From Gammaproteobacteria bacterium (GTDB lineage: Bacteria; Pseudomonadota; Gammaproteobacteria; Steroidobacterales; XN24), in assembly GCA_029287575.1 (NCBI GenBank), contig JARFQW010000077.1, positions 1-34,457 of the forward strand: DNA of 34,457 nucleotides, read 5' to 3'. Below are positions 1 to 9,743 of this stretch, piece after piece (position 1 is the first letter of the stretch; each line of letters begins with the position of its first letter). The position numbers and the translations under genes were made by a program. A model generated the notes under the pieces. That model was given only the letters and a program-made list of their open reading frames with translations, was not told where the DNA came from and ran no database searches.

Positions 1-813
1 GTGGAGGAGTTGCTGCAGGGCATGATCATCCAGTCCGGCAACGATGCCAGCGTTGCCCTGGCGGAACATATTGCCGGCAGCGAACAGGCCTTCGTCGACA
101 TGATGAATTCCTACGCCGCGGAACTGGGAATGAACCAGACCCATTTCCGCAACACGACAGGGCTCCCCGAATCCGACCATTTCTCGAGTGCCAGGGATAT
201 CGCACGCCTGGCACGTGCACTCATTACCGAATTTCCGGAGTTCTATCGCTGGTACTCGGTGCGAGAGTTCACCTACAACGGTATCACCCAGCAGAACCGT
301 AATCCGCTGCTGCGCAGGGATCCCAGCGCCGATGGGATCAAGACCGGTTGGACCGAGAGCGCGGGTTATTGCCTGGCGGCATCGGCACAGCGCGGCGATA
401 TGCGGCTGATCTCCGTTGTGCTGGGGGCCAATACGGACCGGGCCCGCGCCGATGCCAGCGAAGCGCTCCTGAACTTCGGCTTCCGGTTTTACGAAACCCA
501 TCGACTGTATGCCGCGGGTGAGCCGATCAGCACGGCCCGCGTCTGGAAAGGCAGCATCGAGGACGTGGGACTGGGAATCCAGGAAGACCTGTGGGTAACG
601 GTTCCGAAAGGCAGCTATGAACAGCTGTCGGCCGCGGTGGACCTGCAGCCCAGTCTGCTGGCACCGATCTTCGCCACCGACCCGGTGGGGGCGTTGCGCC
701 TGGAGCTGGCCGGCGAACTGATCGAGGAACGGCCGATCTTCCCGCTGGCCGACGTGCCCGAGGGCACGCTCTGGCAGCAGCTCTCCGACACGGTCCTGAT
801 GTGGTTCGAGTGA
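1..813 (+). CDS. dacA: D-alanyl-D-alanine carboxypeptidase (PBP5/6 type), 5'-truncated
   Basis: Periplasmic penicillin-binding protein that removes the terminal D-Ala from peptidoglycan pentapeptides. The fragment opens directly before the SxN motif (SGN at fragment residues 12-14) and carries the KTG motif at 114-116, followed by the C-terminal beta domain of the PBP5 family. The last residues (LWQQLSDTVLMWF) look like the amphipathic membrane-anchoring helix of this family. The signal peptide and the SxxK catalytic serine must lie upstream of the window, so the GTG at base 1 is an internal valine codon, not a start. It is followed 16 bases later by ybeD and then lipB, the usual gammaproteobacterial dacA-ybeD-lipB order. 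Family assignment is secure; dacA versus dacC/dacD cannot be separated without the N terminus. Confidence 0.92.
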   Translation: MEELLQGMIIQSGNDASVALAEHIAGSEQAFVDMMNSYAAELGMNQTHFRNTTGLPESDHFSSARDIARLARALITEFPEFYRWYSVREFTYNGITQQNRNPLLRRDPSADGIKTGWTESAGYCLAASAQRGDMRLISVVLGANTDRARADASEALLNFGFRFYETHRLYAAGEPISTARVWKGSIEDVGLGIQEDLWVTVPKGSYEQLSAAVDLQPSLLAPIFATDPVGALRLELAGELIEERPIFPLADVPEGTLWQQLSDTVLMWFE

Positions 814-829
814 CCGGCAGGGCGGGCCC

Positions 830-1095
830 ATGAGCGAAGATCAGGAACTTCTGGAATTCCCCTGCGAGTTTCCCGTCAAGATCATGGGCCGGGACACGGA
901 CGCATTCCGCGCGGCGGCCGTGGGGATTGTGGAGACCCATGCCGGACCCGTATCCGAGGCGGCCGTACGCAGCCGCGCCAGCCGCGACGGCAATTTCCTG
1001 GCCCTGACGATCACGATCCGGGCCACGAGCCGGGCCCAGCTCGATTCCATCTACTCGGCCCTGTCCGCCCATGAAGACATCATCATGGCCCTGTG

Positions 1096-1096
<1 letters not shown>
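830..1096 (+). CDS. ybeD: YbeD family protein (DUF493)
   Basis: Small (88 aa) cytoplasmic protein of the YbeD/DUF493 family, which has an ACT-like alpha/beta fold. Family features visible are the opening LLEFPCEFPVKIMG segment, a central helix and the closing RAQLDSIYSALSAHEDIIMAL stretch, where YbeD proteins carry a similar 'L..iY..l..h..V...L' pattern. It lies between dacA and lipB, as in many gammaproteobacteria, and its stop overlaps the lipB start region, which implies translational coupling. The biochemical role is unproven; a link with lipoate metabolism is suggested only by gene neighbourhood. Confidence 0.9.
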
Positions 1097-2530
<1,434 letters not shown>

Positions 2531-2660
2531 TCATGTGGCAAGGCTTTCAGATCGGCAACCTGCCGGGAACCGCAGCGCGGACCGGCGGGCCACCAGGTTC
2601 CGCGATGGATCGCGCGTCTCGCGGGGGCCAGTGCGCAGCGACCCGTCGGCCGGGTCGCCG

Positions 2661-4874
2661 ATGAGCAGCCGCACGCGGGCTGTCCTGGTCGCGTTCAGTC
2701 TTCTGGTTTCCGGTGCACCGGCCGGACTGCGGGCCCAGGTCTGCCCGGAATCCGTGCCGATCGACGAGCAGCGGGCCGCCCTGATCGCGGAGAACGAGGA
2801 CGTCGATCCCGCCGACCTGCCGATTCTGGTGGAGTCAGACCGTGCCGAGTACAGCGCTCTGGACGAGTCCGTATTCACCGGCGGAGTTCGCGTTCGTCGC
2901 GGCACCCAGACCCTGGTGTCCGACAATGCGGTGTACGACCCGCTCACGGGCCGGGTAGCCATCGACGGGGAAGTATCGTTTTCACAGCCGGGGCTTCTGG
3001 TGAGCGGCACCGATGCGTCCTGGGACTCGGTGACCCGCAGGGCCGACGTGAAGGAGGTCACCTTCGATCTGCCCCAGACCCCCGCCCGCGGCCATGCAAG
3101 CACCGTGCGGGTGGTCAACGAGGAGCAGGCCACGCTGAAGGACGTCCGCTATACGACCTGCCCCCAGGGCGACGAGGACTGGTGGCTGCGCTCGGACTCC
3201 CTGGAACTGGATACGGCGGAGGAAGTCGGCGTCATGCGCAAGGCACGGCTCGATTTCAAGGGTGTGCCGGTCATCTATGTGCCCTATTTCAATTTCCCGC
3301 TGAGCCTGAAGCGCAAGTCAGGTTTCCTGATCCCGGAGCTGCGCCAGAGCGACCGAACGGGTACCGAGTTCAGTGCGCCGTGGTACTGGAATATCGCGCC
3401 GAACTACGACATGACCATCACCCCCCGTTTCATGTCCAAGCGGGGCGTCATGCTCATGACCGAGAATCGCTATCTGACCGAGAACAGTGTCGGCCAGTTC
3501 GACATGGAGTATCTGCCCAGCGACGACCGGGACCCGGACAATGCGGACCGCCGCTACAACTCGCTTGTCCACACGACCCGGTATGCCAACGACTGGCGCC
3601 TGTTTGCCAATCTCAAGGACGTATCCGACTCCCGCTACTTCGAGGACTTCGGCCGCGGGATCGGTCTGACCAGCCAGACCCATCTGCAGCGTCTCGTGCA
3701 GCTGAGCCGGGCCAACGAGGTATGGCGCATCGGCCTGCGCGCCGAGAACTACCGGACCATCGACCGCGGCATCGATCAGGAGGACCGGCCCTACGCGCGG
3801 CTGCCCGCCATCAGCGCCGATGGCTTCTGGCGCGACGGTTTCCTGGGTCTGGACTGGGGCCTGCGATCGGAACTGGCGCACTTCAGCCGCGACGAAGGCG
3901 TCAAGGGCGCGCGCGTCTGGCTGCAGCCCGAGGCCAGCCTGCCCGTGGAGGGGCCCGGCTATTTTTTCGTTCCCAGCCTGTCCTGGCGGCACGTGTCCTA
4001 TGCGCTCAACAGCAACGACGACGGTGAAGAAGACCATCCGTCGATGACCGCGCCGATCGCGAAAGTCGATGCGGGTCTGATTTTCGAACGCGAGCGACCC
4101 GACAGCGACTACACCCAGACCCTGGAACCCAGGCTCCTGTATGCCTACATCCCGAGAAGAGGCCAGGACGACCTACCGGTCTTCGACACCGGCGAACCCG
4201 ATTTCAATGCCGTCCAGCTGTTCCGGGCCAACCGTTTCATCGGCGCCGACCGCCTGGGCGACACCAACCAGGTCAGCGTGGGTGTCACCAGCCGCATCCT
4301 CGAATCGGTCACGGGTAGGGAATTCCTGACGGCGACCCTCGGCAAAGCCTGGTATCTGTCGGACCGGGACGTTGTCCTGCCCGAGGAGGTGGATGAACTC
4401 GACGACGATTCGCCCATCGTGCTCGAACTGGGGATGCGGCTGTTCAAGTCCTGGAACGCCAATCTCGGCTACCAGTGGCTGGAAGAGGAGCGGGACACCC
4501 GGCTGGCCGAGGCCCGGGTGCAGTATCAGCCGGCGCCCAACCGGGTCCTCAATCTCCAGTACCGCTATCGGCCGGGGCTGCTCGAGGACGCCGAGATTTC
4601 CCTGGGCTGGCCGCTGAGCCGGCGCTGGAGCTTCGTCGGTCAGCTCGAGTACTCGCTGCGTGACGAAACGACCATCGATCGCCTGGTCGGTCTTCAGTAC
4701 GAGAGCTGCTGCTGGGCGGCAAGACTTGCAACGGAGCGCCATATCAGCCGGCGCGACGGCTCGTCGGACACCAGTATTCTGTTGCAGCTCGAATTCAAGG
4801 GCCTCGTGGGTCTCGGCACACAGGCCGGACAGACCTTCGAGCGTGATATCCTAGGTTACTCCCTGTACGAGTAA
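2661..4874 (+). CDS. lptD: LPS-assembly protein LptD
   Basis: Outer-membrane beta-barrel that, with the LptE lipoprotein, inserts lipopolysaccharide into the outer leaflet. The ATG at 2661 is chosen because it gives a clean signal peptide (MSSRTRAVLVAFSLLVSG, cleavage after LRA at residue 25); the open frame runs further upstream but that extension is Arg/Pro-rich and unlike the family. The mature part begins with the LptA-like jellyroll (AEYSALDESVFTGGVRV and on), followed by the barrel to the C-terminal strand. All four cysteines needed for the interlocked disulfides are present: Cys28, Cys167 and the adjacent pair Cys683-Cys684. At 737 aa it is on the short side for the family. It heads the conserved lptD-surA-pdxA-rsmA run. 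Confidence 0.95.
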   Translation: MSSRTRAVLVAFSLLVSGAPAGLRAQVCPESVPIDEQRAALIAENEDVDPADLPILVESDRAEYSALDESVFTGGVRVRRGTQTLVSDNAVYDPLTGRVAIDGEVSFSQPGLLVSGTDASWDSVTRRADVKEVTFDLPQTPARGHASTVRVVNEEQATLKDVRYTTCPQGDEDWWLRSDSLELDTAEEVGVMRKARLDFKGVPVIYVPYFNFPLSLKRKSGFLIPELRQSDRTGTEFSAPWYWNIAPNYDMTITPRFMSKRGVMLMTENRYLTENSVGQFDMEYLPSDDRDPDNADRRYNSLVHTTRYANDWRLFANLKDVSDSRYFEDFGRGIGLTSQTHLQRLVQLSRANEVWRIGLRAENYRTIDRGIDQEDRPYARLPAISADGFWRDGFLGLDWGLRSELAHFSRDEGVKGARVWLQPEASLPVEGPGYFFVPSLSWRHVSYALNSNDDGEEDHPSMTAPIAKVDAGLIFERERPDSDYTQTLEPRLLYAYIPRRGQDDLPVFDTGEPDFNAVQLFRANRFIGADRLGDTNQVSVGVTSRILESVTGREFLTATLGKAWYLSDRDVVLPEEVDELDDDSPIVLELGMRLFKSWNANLGYQWLEEERDTRLAEARVQYQPAPNRVLNLQYRYRPGLLEDAEISLGWPLSRRWSFVGQLEYSLRDETTIDRLVGLQYESCCWAARLATERHISRRDGSSDTSILLQLEFKGLVGLGTQAGQTFERDILGYSLYE

Positions 4875-4896
4875 CCCAACGACGGTTTGTCCAAAG

Positions 4897-6186
4897 ATGA
4901 ATCGCAGCAATTTCGTCCTGTGCGCACTGCTGGCGCTGGCGGCCGCCGACGTATGGGCCCAGGCCAGCAACGGCGTCGTACTCAACCGCATCGCGGCCGT
5001 GGTCAACGAGGGCGTCGTGCTCCAGACGGAACTCGACTCCCAGGTCCTGATGATCGCCCGGCAGCTCCGGGAGCAAGGCACCTCCCTGCCGTCCCGCGAT
5101 GTCCTGGAAGAACAGGTCATGGAAACCCTGATCGTTCAGCAGATCCAGCTGCAGCGCGCCGCCCAGCGCGGTATTACCATTTCCGACGAGCGTCTCAATG
5201 CAGCGCTGAGGCAGGTAGCGGAGCGTAACGGCCTCAGCCTGGGCCAGCTGCCGGCGGCCATGGCCTCCGAGGGCGTCGACTATGGCCGCTACCGCGAGGA
5301 AATGCGCAAGGAGATGATCATTGATTCCCTGCGCCAGGTGGAAGTCTTCTCCGGCATCGCCGTCTCGGAACGGGAAATCGAGCGTTACCTGGATCGGGAA
5401 GAGGCCAGCGCCAGCGACCTCGTGGACTACGACATTTCCCACATCCTCGTTGCCGTGGACCAGGACGCCCAGGGTGCAACGCTCGACGACGCCGAACTCC
5501 GCGTCAACCAGATTCACGAGCGGCTGCTCAATGGCGAGGATTTCGCCGAAGTCGCGGTCACCTATTCGGACGGCCAGCGGGCCCTGGAAGGCGGCCGGCT
5601 CGGCTGGCGGAAAGGCGCCCAGCTGCCGCAGTTTCTCGAGGAAATCGTCGTCAACCTCGAGCCCGGGGAAGTCTCCTATCCCGTGCGTAGTCCCAGCGGC
5701 TTTCATATCGTGCGCATCAACGACGTGCGCGGCTCGGAGCGGACCCTCGAACTGCAGACCCGGGCCAGGCACATCCTGATCCGGCCGAACGAAGTGATGG
5801 ACGACGAATCCGTGCGGGAGAAACTGCTCCAGCTCAGGGAGCGGATCGAGGAAGGCGATTCCTTCACGGATATCGCCCGCGTTGAGTCCGAGGATCCGGT
5901 ATCCGCCGCCGAGGGGGGTGACCTGGGCTGGTCGAGCGCGGGCACGTTCCACCCGATCTTCGAAGACCAGCTGTCCCGCCTCAACAAGGGCGAGGTCAGC
6001 CAGCCGTTCCGTACACCGTTCGGCTGGCATCTGGTGGAGCTCATCGACCGGACCGAGCGGGACACGACCCAGGAGAAGCGCCGCCAGCGGGCCGTGCAGG
6101 CGATCCGTACCGGCAAGGTTGAACAGGAAACGGAGATCTGGCTGCGCCGGCTGCGCGACGAGGCCTACGTCGATATCCGGGGCTGA
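4897..6186 (+). CDS. surA: Periplasmic chaperone and peptidyl-prolyl isomerase SurA
   Basis: Periplasmic chaperone that escorts outer-membrane proteins, including LptD, to the Bam machinery. The protein (429 aa) has a signal peptide ending near VWA (residue 21), the N-terminal SurA domain (about 25-170), a first parvulin domain (about 178-278, ending PSGFHIVRINDVR) and a second (about 288-386, RARHILIRPNEV through FGWHLVELIDR), then the C-terminal helix. Length and domain order are those of E. coli SurA. It begins 22 bases after lptD, so the chaperone and its major client are probably co-transcribed; pdxA follows after 4 bases. Confidence 0.96.
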   Translation: MNRSNFVLCALLALAAADVWAQASNGVVLNRIAAVVNEGVVLQTELDSQVLMIARQLREQGTSLPSRDVLEEQVMETLIVQQIQLQRAAQRGITISDERLNAALRQVAERNGLSLGQLPAAMASEGVDYGRYREEMRKEMIIDSLRQVEVFSGIAVSEREIERYLDREEASASDLVDYDISHILVAVDQDAQGATLDDAELRVNQIHERLLNGEDFAEVAVTYSDGQRALEGGRLGWRKGAQLPQFLEEIVVNLEPGEVSYPVRSPSGFHIVRINDVRGSERTLELQTRARHILIRPNEVMDDESVREKLLQLRERIEEGDSFTDIARVESEDPVSAAEGGDLGWSSAGTFHPIFEDQLSRLNKGEVSQPFRTPFGWHLVELIDRTERDTTQEKRRQRAVQAIRTGKVEQETEIWLRRLRDEAYVDIRG

Positions 6187-6190
6187 GGGC

Positions 6191-7165
6191 GTGAGCGCCC
6201 TCCCGGTGATCGCCCTGACCGTGGGTGAACCAGCCGGCATCGGCCCGGAACTGGTGCTGGATATCGCCAGGGATTCCTGGCCCTGCCGTATCGTGGCCAT
6301 CGGCGACCCGGCCCTCCTCGCCGGACGCAGCGCCGCAGGCGGTCACACGGTGACCATCGTCGATGACGACGGCAGTCGCGGCGCCCACGCGCCGGGCACC
6401 CTCCCGGTGACCGGCGCGTCGCTGGACGGCAAGGCCGTTGCAGGCGAGCTGAATCCGCGCCATGCCCGGGCCGTGCTGTCGTGGCTCGATACCGCCGCGG
6501 CGGGTTGTATGGACGGGCATTTCGATGCCATGGTCACGGCCCCTCTGCACAAGGGCATCATCAACGAGGCCGGCATGGCCTTCACGGGGCACACCGAGTA
6601 CCTGGCGCAGCTGACCGGCGGCGAGCCCGTCATGATGCTGGCGGCCGGGCGGCTTCGGGTGGCGCTGGTGACCACCCACCTGGCGCTACGCGCGGTGCCG
6701 GACGCCATAACGGCCTCGGCTGTCACCCGCACGGTGGAAACCGTGCACGGCGAGCTGATCTCGCGTTTCGCGATCCCGGCGCCCCGCCTGCTGCTGGCGG
6801 GACTCAATCCGCACGCGGGCGAAGGCGGCCATCTCGGGCTCGAGGAACTCGACGTCATCATCCCGGCGGCCGCGGCGCTTAGGGAGCAGGGTATCGATCT
6901 CGCCGGGCCGCTGCCCGCCGACACCCTGTTCACGCCCGGACGCCTCGCGGACGCGGATGCCGTCGTCTGCATGTACCACGACCAGGGGCTTCCGGTCCTC
7001 AAGGCCCTGGGCTTCGGCGAGGCGGTGAACATCACCCTGGGTCTGCCGATTGTGCGCACGTCGGTGGATCACGGCACGGCACTGGATATCGCGGGCACGG
7101 GACGCGCCGACCCGGGCAGCCTGCGGGCCGCGATCCACCAGGCCCTCGCGCTTTGCCAATCATGA
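6191..7165 (+). CDS. pdxA: 4-hydroxythreonine-4-phosphate dehydrogenase PdxA
   Basis: NAD-dependent enzyme of the DXP-dependent pyridoxal phosphate pathway; its product condenses with deoxyxylulose phosphate in the PdxJ reaction. The 324-aa protein shows the family blocks GEPAGIGPEL near the N terminus, TAPLHKGIINEAG, FTGHTEYLA, NPHAGEGGHLG, CMYHDQGLPVLKALGF and the closing RTSVDHGTALDIAGTGRAD. The conserved histidines in these blocks bind the divalent metal. The GTG at 6191 is chosen because it lies 4 bases after the surA stop and places the family N terminus correctly; the frame is open upstream but overlaps surA. The stop overlaps the rsmA start as ATGA. Confidence 0.96.
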   Translation: MSALPVIALTVGEPAGIGPELVLDIARDSWPCRIVAIGDPALLAGRSAAGGHTVTIVDDDGSRGAHAPGTLPVTGASLDGKAVAGELNPRHARAVLSWLDTAAAGCMDGHFDAMVTAPLHKGIINEAGMAFTGHTEYLAQLTGGEPVMMLAAGRLRVALVTTHLALRAVPDAITASAVTRTVETVHGELISRFAIPAPRLLLAGLNPHAGEGGHLGLEELDVIIPAAAALREQGIDLAGPLPADTLFTPGRLADADAVVCMYHDQGLPVLKALGFGEAVNITLGLPIVRTSVDHGTALDIAGTGRADPGSLRAAIHQALALCQS

Positions 7166-7944
7166 CCGGGCACCGGGCCCGCAAGCGCTTCGGCCAGCAC
7201 TTTCTCCATGATCCGGGCGTCCTGCGGCGCATCGTCGACACCATCGACCCCCGCCCCGGTGAGCACATCGTGGAAATCGGCCCGGGCCAGGGCGCCATGA
7301 CGCTGCCGGTGCTGGCGCGTTGCGGCCGGCTGACCGCTATCGAGCTGGACCGGGATCTGGTCGCGCCGTTGCTCGACCGGGCACAAGGGGTGGGCCAGCT
7401 GGAGGTGATCGAAGCCGACGCGATGGACGTGGATTTTTCCGCCCTGGCCGGGGAGGCCGGCGGCCTGAGACTGATAGGCAACCTGCCCTACAACGTGTCC
7501 ACGCCAATGCTCTTCCATGTGCTGGGCGCCGCCGGAAGTCTCAAGGACGCCCACTTCATGCTCCAGAAAGAGGTGGTGGACCGCATGGTGGCCCCGCCCG
7601 GAACCAAGACCTACGGCCGTCTCACTGTCATGCTCGCCGCAGTGTGCGCGCCGGAAAAGCTGTTCGACATCGGCCCCGGCGCATTCCGTCCGCCCCCCAA
7701 GGTGGTGTCCAGCTTCGTGCGCCTGGTGCCCCACGCCACCCCGCCCTTTCCCCTGCCCGATGCCGAGCGCTTTGCGCAGTTCGTATCCAGGGCCTTTTCG
7801 ATGCGCCGCAAGACGCTGCGCAACGCGCTGAAAGGTCTCGTCAGCGCCGCCGACATCGAGGCGGCGGGTTACGATCCCGGCGCCCGGCCCGAAACGCTCT
7901 CTCCGGCGGGATTCGCGGCGCTGGCGGCGATCCCGGCAACATGA
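7162..7944 (+). CDS. rsmA: 16S rRNA dimethyladenosine transferase RsmA (KsgA)
   Basis: Dimethylates two adjacent adenosines in the loop of helix 45 of 16S rRNA, a late step of 30S maturation. The protein (260 aa) has the N-terminal KRFGQHFLHD motif, SAM motif I (VEIGPGQGAMT), the acidic motif TAIELDRDL, the catalytic motif NLPYNVSTP and the MLQKEVVDRM block, then the C-terminal helical domain. The ATG at 7162 is preferred to an in-frame TTG at 7153 because it forms an ATGA overlap with the pdxA stop and starts at the usual position. The order pdxA-rsmA-apaG-apaH is classical, but here a stress-protein gene lies before apaG. Confidence 0.96.
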   Translation: MTGHRARKRFGQHFLHDPGVLRRIVDTIDPRPGEHIVEIGPGQGAMTLPVLARCGRLTAIELDRDLVAPLLDRAQGVGQLEVIEADAMDVDFSALAGEAGGLRLIGNLPYNVSTPMLFHVLGAAGSLKDAHFMLQKEVVDRMVAPPGTKTYGRLTVMLAAVCAPEKLFDIGPGAFRPPPKVVSSFVRLVPHATPPFPLPDAERFAQFVSRAFSMRRKTLRNALKGLVSAADIEAAGYDPGARPETLSPAGFAALAAIPAT

Positions 7945-7961
7945 ACACCGCGCAGATTGCG

Positions 7962-7967
7962 TATACT
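7962..7967 (+). promoter_or_regulatory. Possible -10 element upstream of the universal stress protein gene
   Basis: TATACT is a good match to a sigma70 -10 hexamer and lies 27 bases before the start codon at 7995, where a short leader would begin. No convincing -35 hexamer is seen 16-18 bases upstream, which is inside the rsmA 3' end, so this is a weak call. It would let the stress gene be expressed separately from the housekeeping operon. Confidence 0.3.
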
Positions 7968-7994
7968 GAAACCGGATTCGTTCAGGGAGATACG

Positions 7995-8432
7995 ATGCTG
8001 GGCTACAAGCGCATACTGGTCGCCGTGGATCTGGGCGAGCACAGCCAACAAGTGATCGGCCGCGCGCAGGCGGCGGCCGACCCCGACGCGAGCGTCAAAC
8101 TGTTGCATGTGGTGGAGTACGTGCCCGTCGAGCCCATGGGCGAGGCATTGCTGCCGGCGGTGAGTGTGGAGGAAGATCTGGTCGCGGGCGCACGCAAGCG
8201 GCTGGCGGAGATCGCGGAGAACTGCGGCCTGCAAGGCGTCACAACAGAAGTTCTCGCCGGCCCGATCAAGAGCGAAATCTGTCACCAGGCAGCCCAGTGG
8301 GACGCCGATCTCATCGTTCTTGGCAGTCGAGGCCGGCACGGCCTCGGCGCTCTGGTCAATCTGACCGAAGACGCGGTACTCCACGGCGCCCCCTGTGACG
8401 TGCTCGCGGTCCGCCTGCAGGATTCGGCGTAG
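7995..8432 (+). CDS. Universal stress protein, UspA family
   Basis: Single-domain UspA-fold protein of 145 aa, cytoplasmic. The family opening YKRILVAVDLGEHSQQVI and the closing LGSRGRHGLGALVNLTEDAVLHGAPCDVLAVR are clear. The nucleotide-binding motif G-2x-G-9x-G(S/T) is only partly kept: the first two glycines are present, but the last element reads Leu-Thr, as in UspA-type members that do not bind ATP tightly. The ATG at 7995 has a GGGAGA ribosome site 5 bases upstream and starts at the family position; an ATG at 7941 overlapping the rsmA stop (ATGA) would add 18 unlike residues. It interrupts the usual rsmA-apaG adjacency. The exact stress role is unknown. Confidence 0.92.
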   Translation: MLGYKRILVAVDLGEHSQQVIGRAQAAADPDASVKLLHVVEYVPVEPMGEALLPAVSVEEDLVAGARKRLAEIAENCGLQGVTTEVLAGPIKSEICHQAAQWDADLIVLGSRGRHGLGALVNLTEDAVLHGAPCDVLAVRLQDSA

Positions 8433-8437
8433 ATCCG

Positions 8438-8827
8438 TTGAGCGCAGACGCATCCACCGGCGAGGAGATCCGGATCCAGGTACAGACGGCCTGGCTGCCG
8501 GATCATTCCGCACCCGATGAAGCCCGGTTTGCGTTCGCCTACACCATCACCATCGAGAACGCGGGTGAATGCGCGGCGCAGCTGATCTCCCGCCACTGGA
8601 TCATCACCGACGCCAACGGCGTGGAGCAGGAAGTCCAGGGCGACGGCGTCATCGGCGAACAGCCCAGGCTCGCGCCGGGCGAGAGTTTCCGCTACACCAG
8701 CGGCGCCGTCATCCGGACGCCGGTGGGGTCGATGCGCGGTACATATCTCATGGAAAAGGACGACGGCAGCCGCTTCGAGGCGCCGATACCTGCGTTCACC
8801 CTGGCCCGGCCCGGCACTCTGAACTGA
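8438..8827 (+). CDS. apaG: ApaG family protein
   Basis: ApaG is a small (129 aa here) fibronectin-III-like beta-sandwich protein found beside apaH. Family blocks are ARFAFAYTITIENAGE, LISRHWIITDANG, EVQGDGVIGEQPRLAPGE and the closing TPVGSMRGTYLM. The only start giving the full N terminus is a TTG at 8438, 5 bases after the stress-protein stop, and no good Shine-Dalgarno is visible, so low translation or coupling to the upstream gene is likely. The stop overlaps the apaH ATG by one base (TGATG). The molecular role of ApaG remains poorly defined; it is related to the F-box-associated ApaG domain of eukaryotes. Confidence 0.94.
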   Translation: MSADASTGEEIRIQVQTAWLPDHSAPDEARFAFAYTITIENAGECAAQLISRHWIITDANGVEQEVQGDGVIGEQPRLAPGESFRYTSGAVIRTPVGSMRGTYLMEKDDGSRFEAPIPAFTLARPGTLN

Positions 8828-9666
8828 TGCCGGTCTGGGCGATCGGCGATCTGCAGGGTTGCCTGGACCCGCTGGACCGGCTCCTGGAACATATCCGCTT
8901 CGACCCCGCCTCGGACACCCTCTGGTTTTGCGGGGATCTGGTGAACCGGGGCCCTCGTTCCCTGGAGACGCTCCGCCGGGTCCGGGATCTCGGCGATCGG
9001 GCAGTCAGCGTGCTGGGCAACCACGATCTGCATCTGCTGGCCGTCGCCACCGGAAAGCAGAGGAAGCTCAAACGCAAGGACACGCTGGACGATATTCTCG
9101 CCGCGCCCGATCGGGACGAACTGCTCGAGTGGCTCCGCCACCGGCCCCTGATGCATCATGACCCGGAAATCGGCTACACGATGGTTCACGCCGGCCTGCC
9201 GCCCGCCTGGGGACTGGAGGAATCGCTGGCCGCCGCCGGGGAGCTGGAGAGCTGCATCCGGAGCAGCGCCCTGAACCATTTCGTTGACGAGATGTATGGA
9301 AACCTGCCGGACCAATGGTCGCCCGAACTGCAGGGTATGGAGCGGCTTCGGTATATCACCAACTGCTTTACCCGCCTGCGGTACTGCCGCTCAGACGGCC
9401 GTCTCGACCTGAGCTTCAAGGGCGCGCCGGAACACGCGCCGGCCGACGTGCTTCCCTGGTTTCGAGTCCCCGAGCGCCGCTCCGCCGAGCTGAGCATCGT
9501 GTTTGGTCATTGGTCCACGCTGGGCCCGGTCACGGATCCGGGGATTTTTCCGCTGGATACCGGGTGCGTGTGGGGCGGGCGCCTGACGGCCATGCGCCTC
9601 GACGAAAACCGGGAAACGGTACACACACCCTGCGGCCCGGGCCTGACACCGGGCCTGGAGGGATAG
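8827..9666 (+). CDS. apaH: Symmetrical bis(5'-nucleosyl)-tetraphosphatase ApaH
   Basis: Hydrolyses Ap4A and related dinucleotides to two ADP; in enterobacteria it also removes Np4 caps from RNA. The 279-aa protein is a metallophosphoesterase with the metal-binding motifs GDLQGC (residues 7-12), GDLVNRGP, LGNHDLHLL and HAGLPP, and a C-terminal GHW histidine block (FGHWSTLG). Length is typical of ApaH. The ATG at 8827 overlaps the apaG stop, so the pair is translationally coupled. It ends the lptD to apaH run; a 77-base gap with an inverted repeat follows. Confidence 0.96.
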   Translation: MPVWAIGDLQGCLDPLDRLLEHIRFDPASDTLWFCGDLVNRGPRSLETLRRVRDLGDRAVSVLGNHDLHLLAVATGKQRKLKRKDTLDDILAAPDRDELLEWLRHRPLMHHDPEIGYTMVHAGLPPAWGLEESLAAAGELESCIRSSALNHFVDEMYGNLPDQWSPELQGMERLRYITNCFTRLRYCRSDGRLDLSFKGAPEHAPADVLPWFRVPERRSAELSIVFGHWSTLGPVTDPGIFPLDTGCVWGGRLTAMRLDENRETVHTPCGPGLTPGLEG

Positions 9667-9703
9667 CCTGGCGTACAATCCGAAGCGTCCTGATCGCCAG
9701 GCT
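9665..9703. repeat. 9-bp inverted repeat between apaH and the SDR gene
   Basis: AGCCTGGCG at 9665-9673 is an exact inverted copy of CGCCAGGCT at 9695-9703, separated by 21 bases that include TACAAT, a -10-like hexamer. No T-run follows the right arm, so it is not a standard intrinsic terminator. It could be an operator flanking a promoter for the next gene, or a transcript stem-loop. Nothing else is recognised in this gap. Confidence 0.4.
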
Positions 9704-9743
9704 GCCTGCATCGTTTCGGGGCAGGAACACAGAGGAGACACGC

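Noticed and set aside
2535-2660. N-terminal extension of LptD
   Set aside because: The extra 42 residues are Arg-rich, whereas the ATG at 2661 gives a normal signal peptide.
4795-6300. 501-codon reverse-strand open frame opposite surA
   Set aside because: Long antisense frames are common in G+C-rich DNA. It is fully covered by surA and resembles no family.
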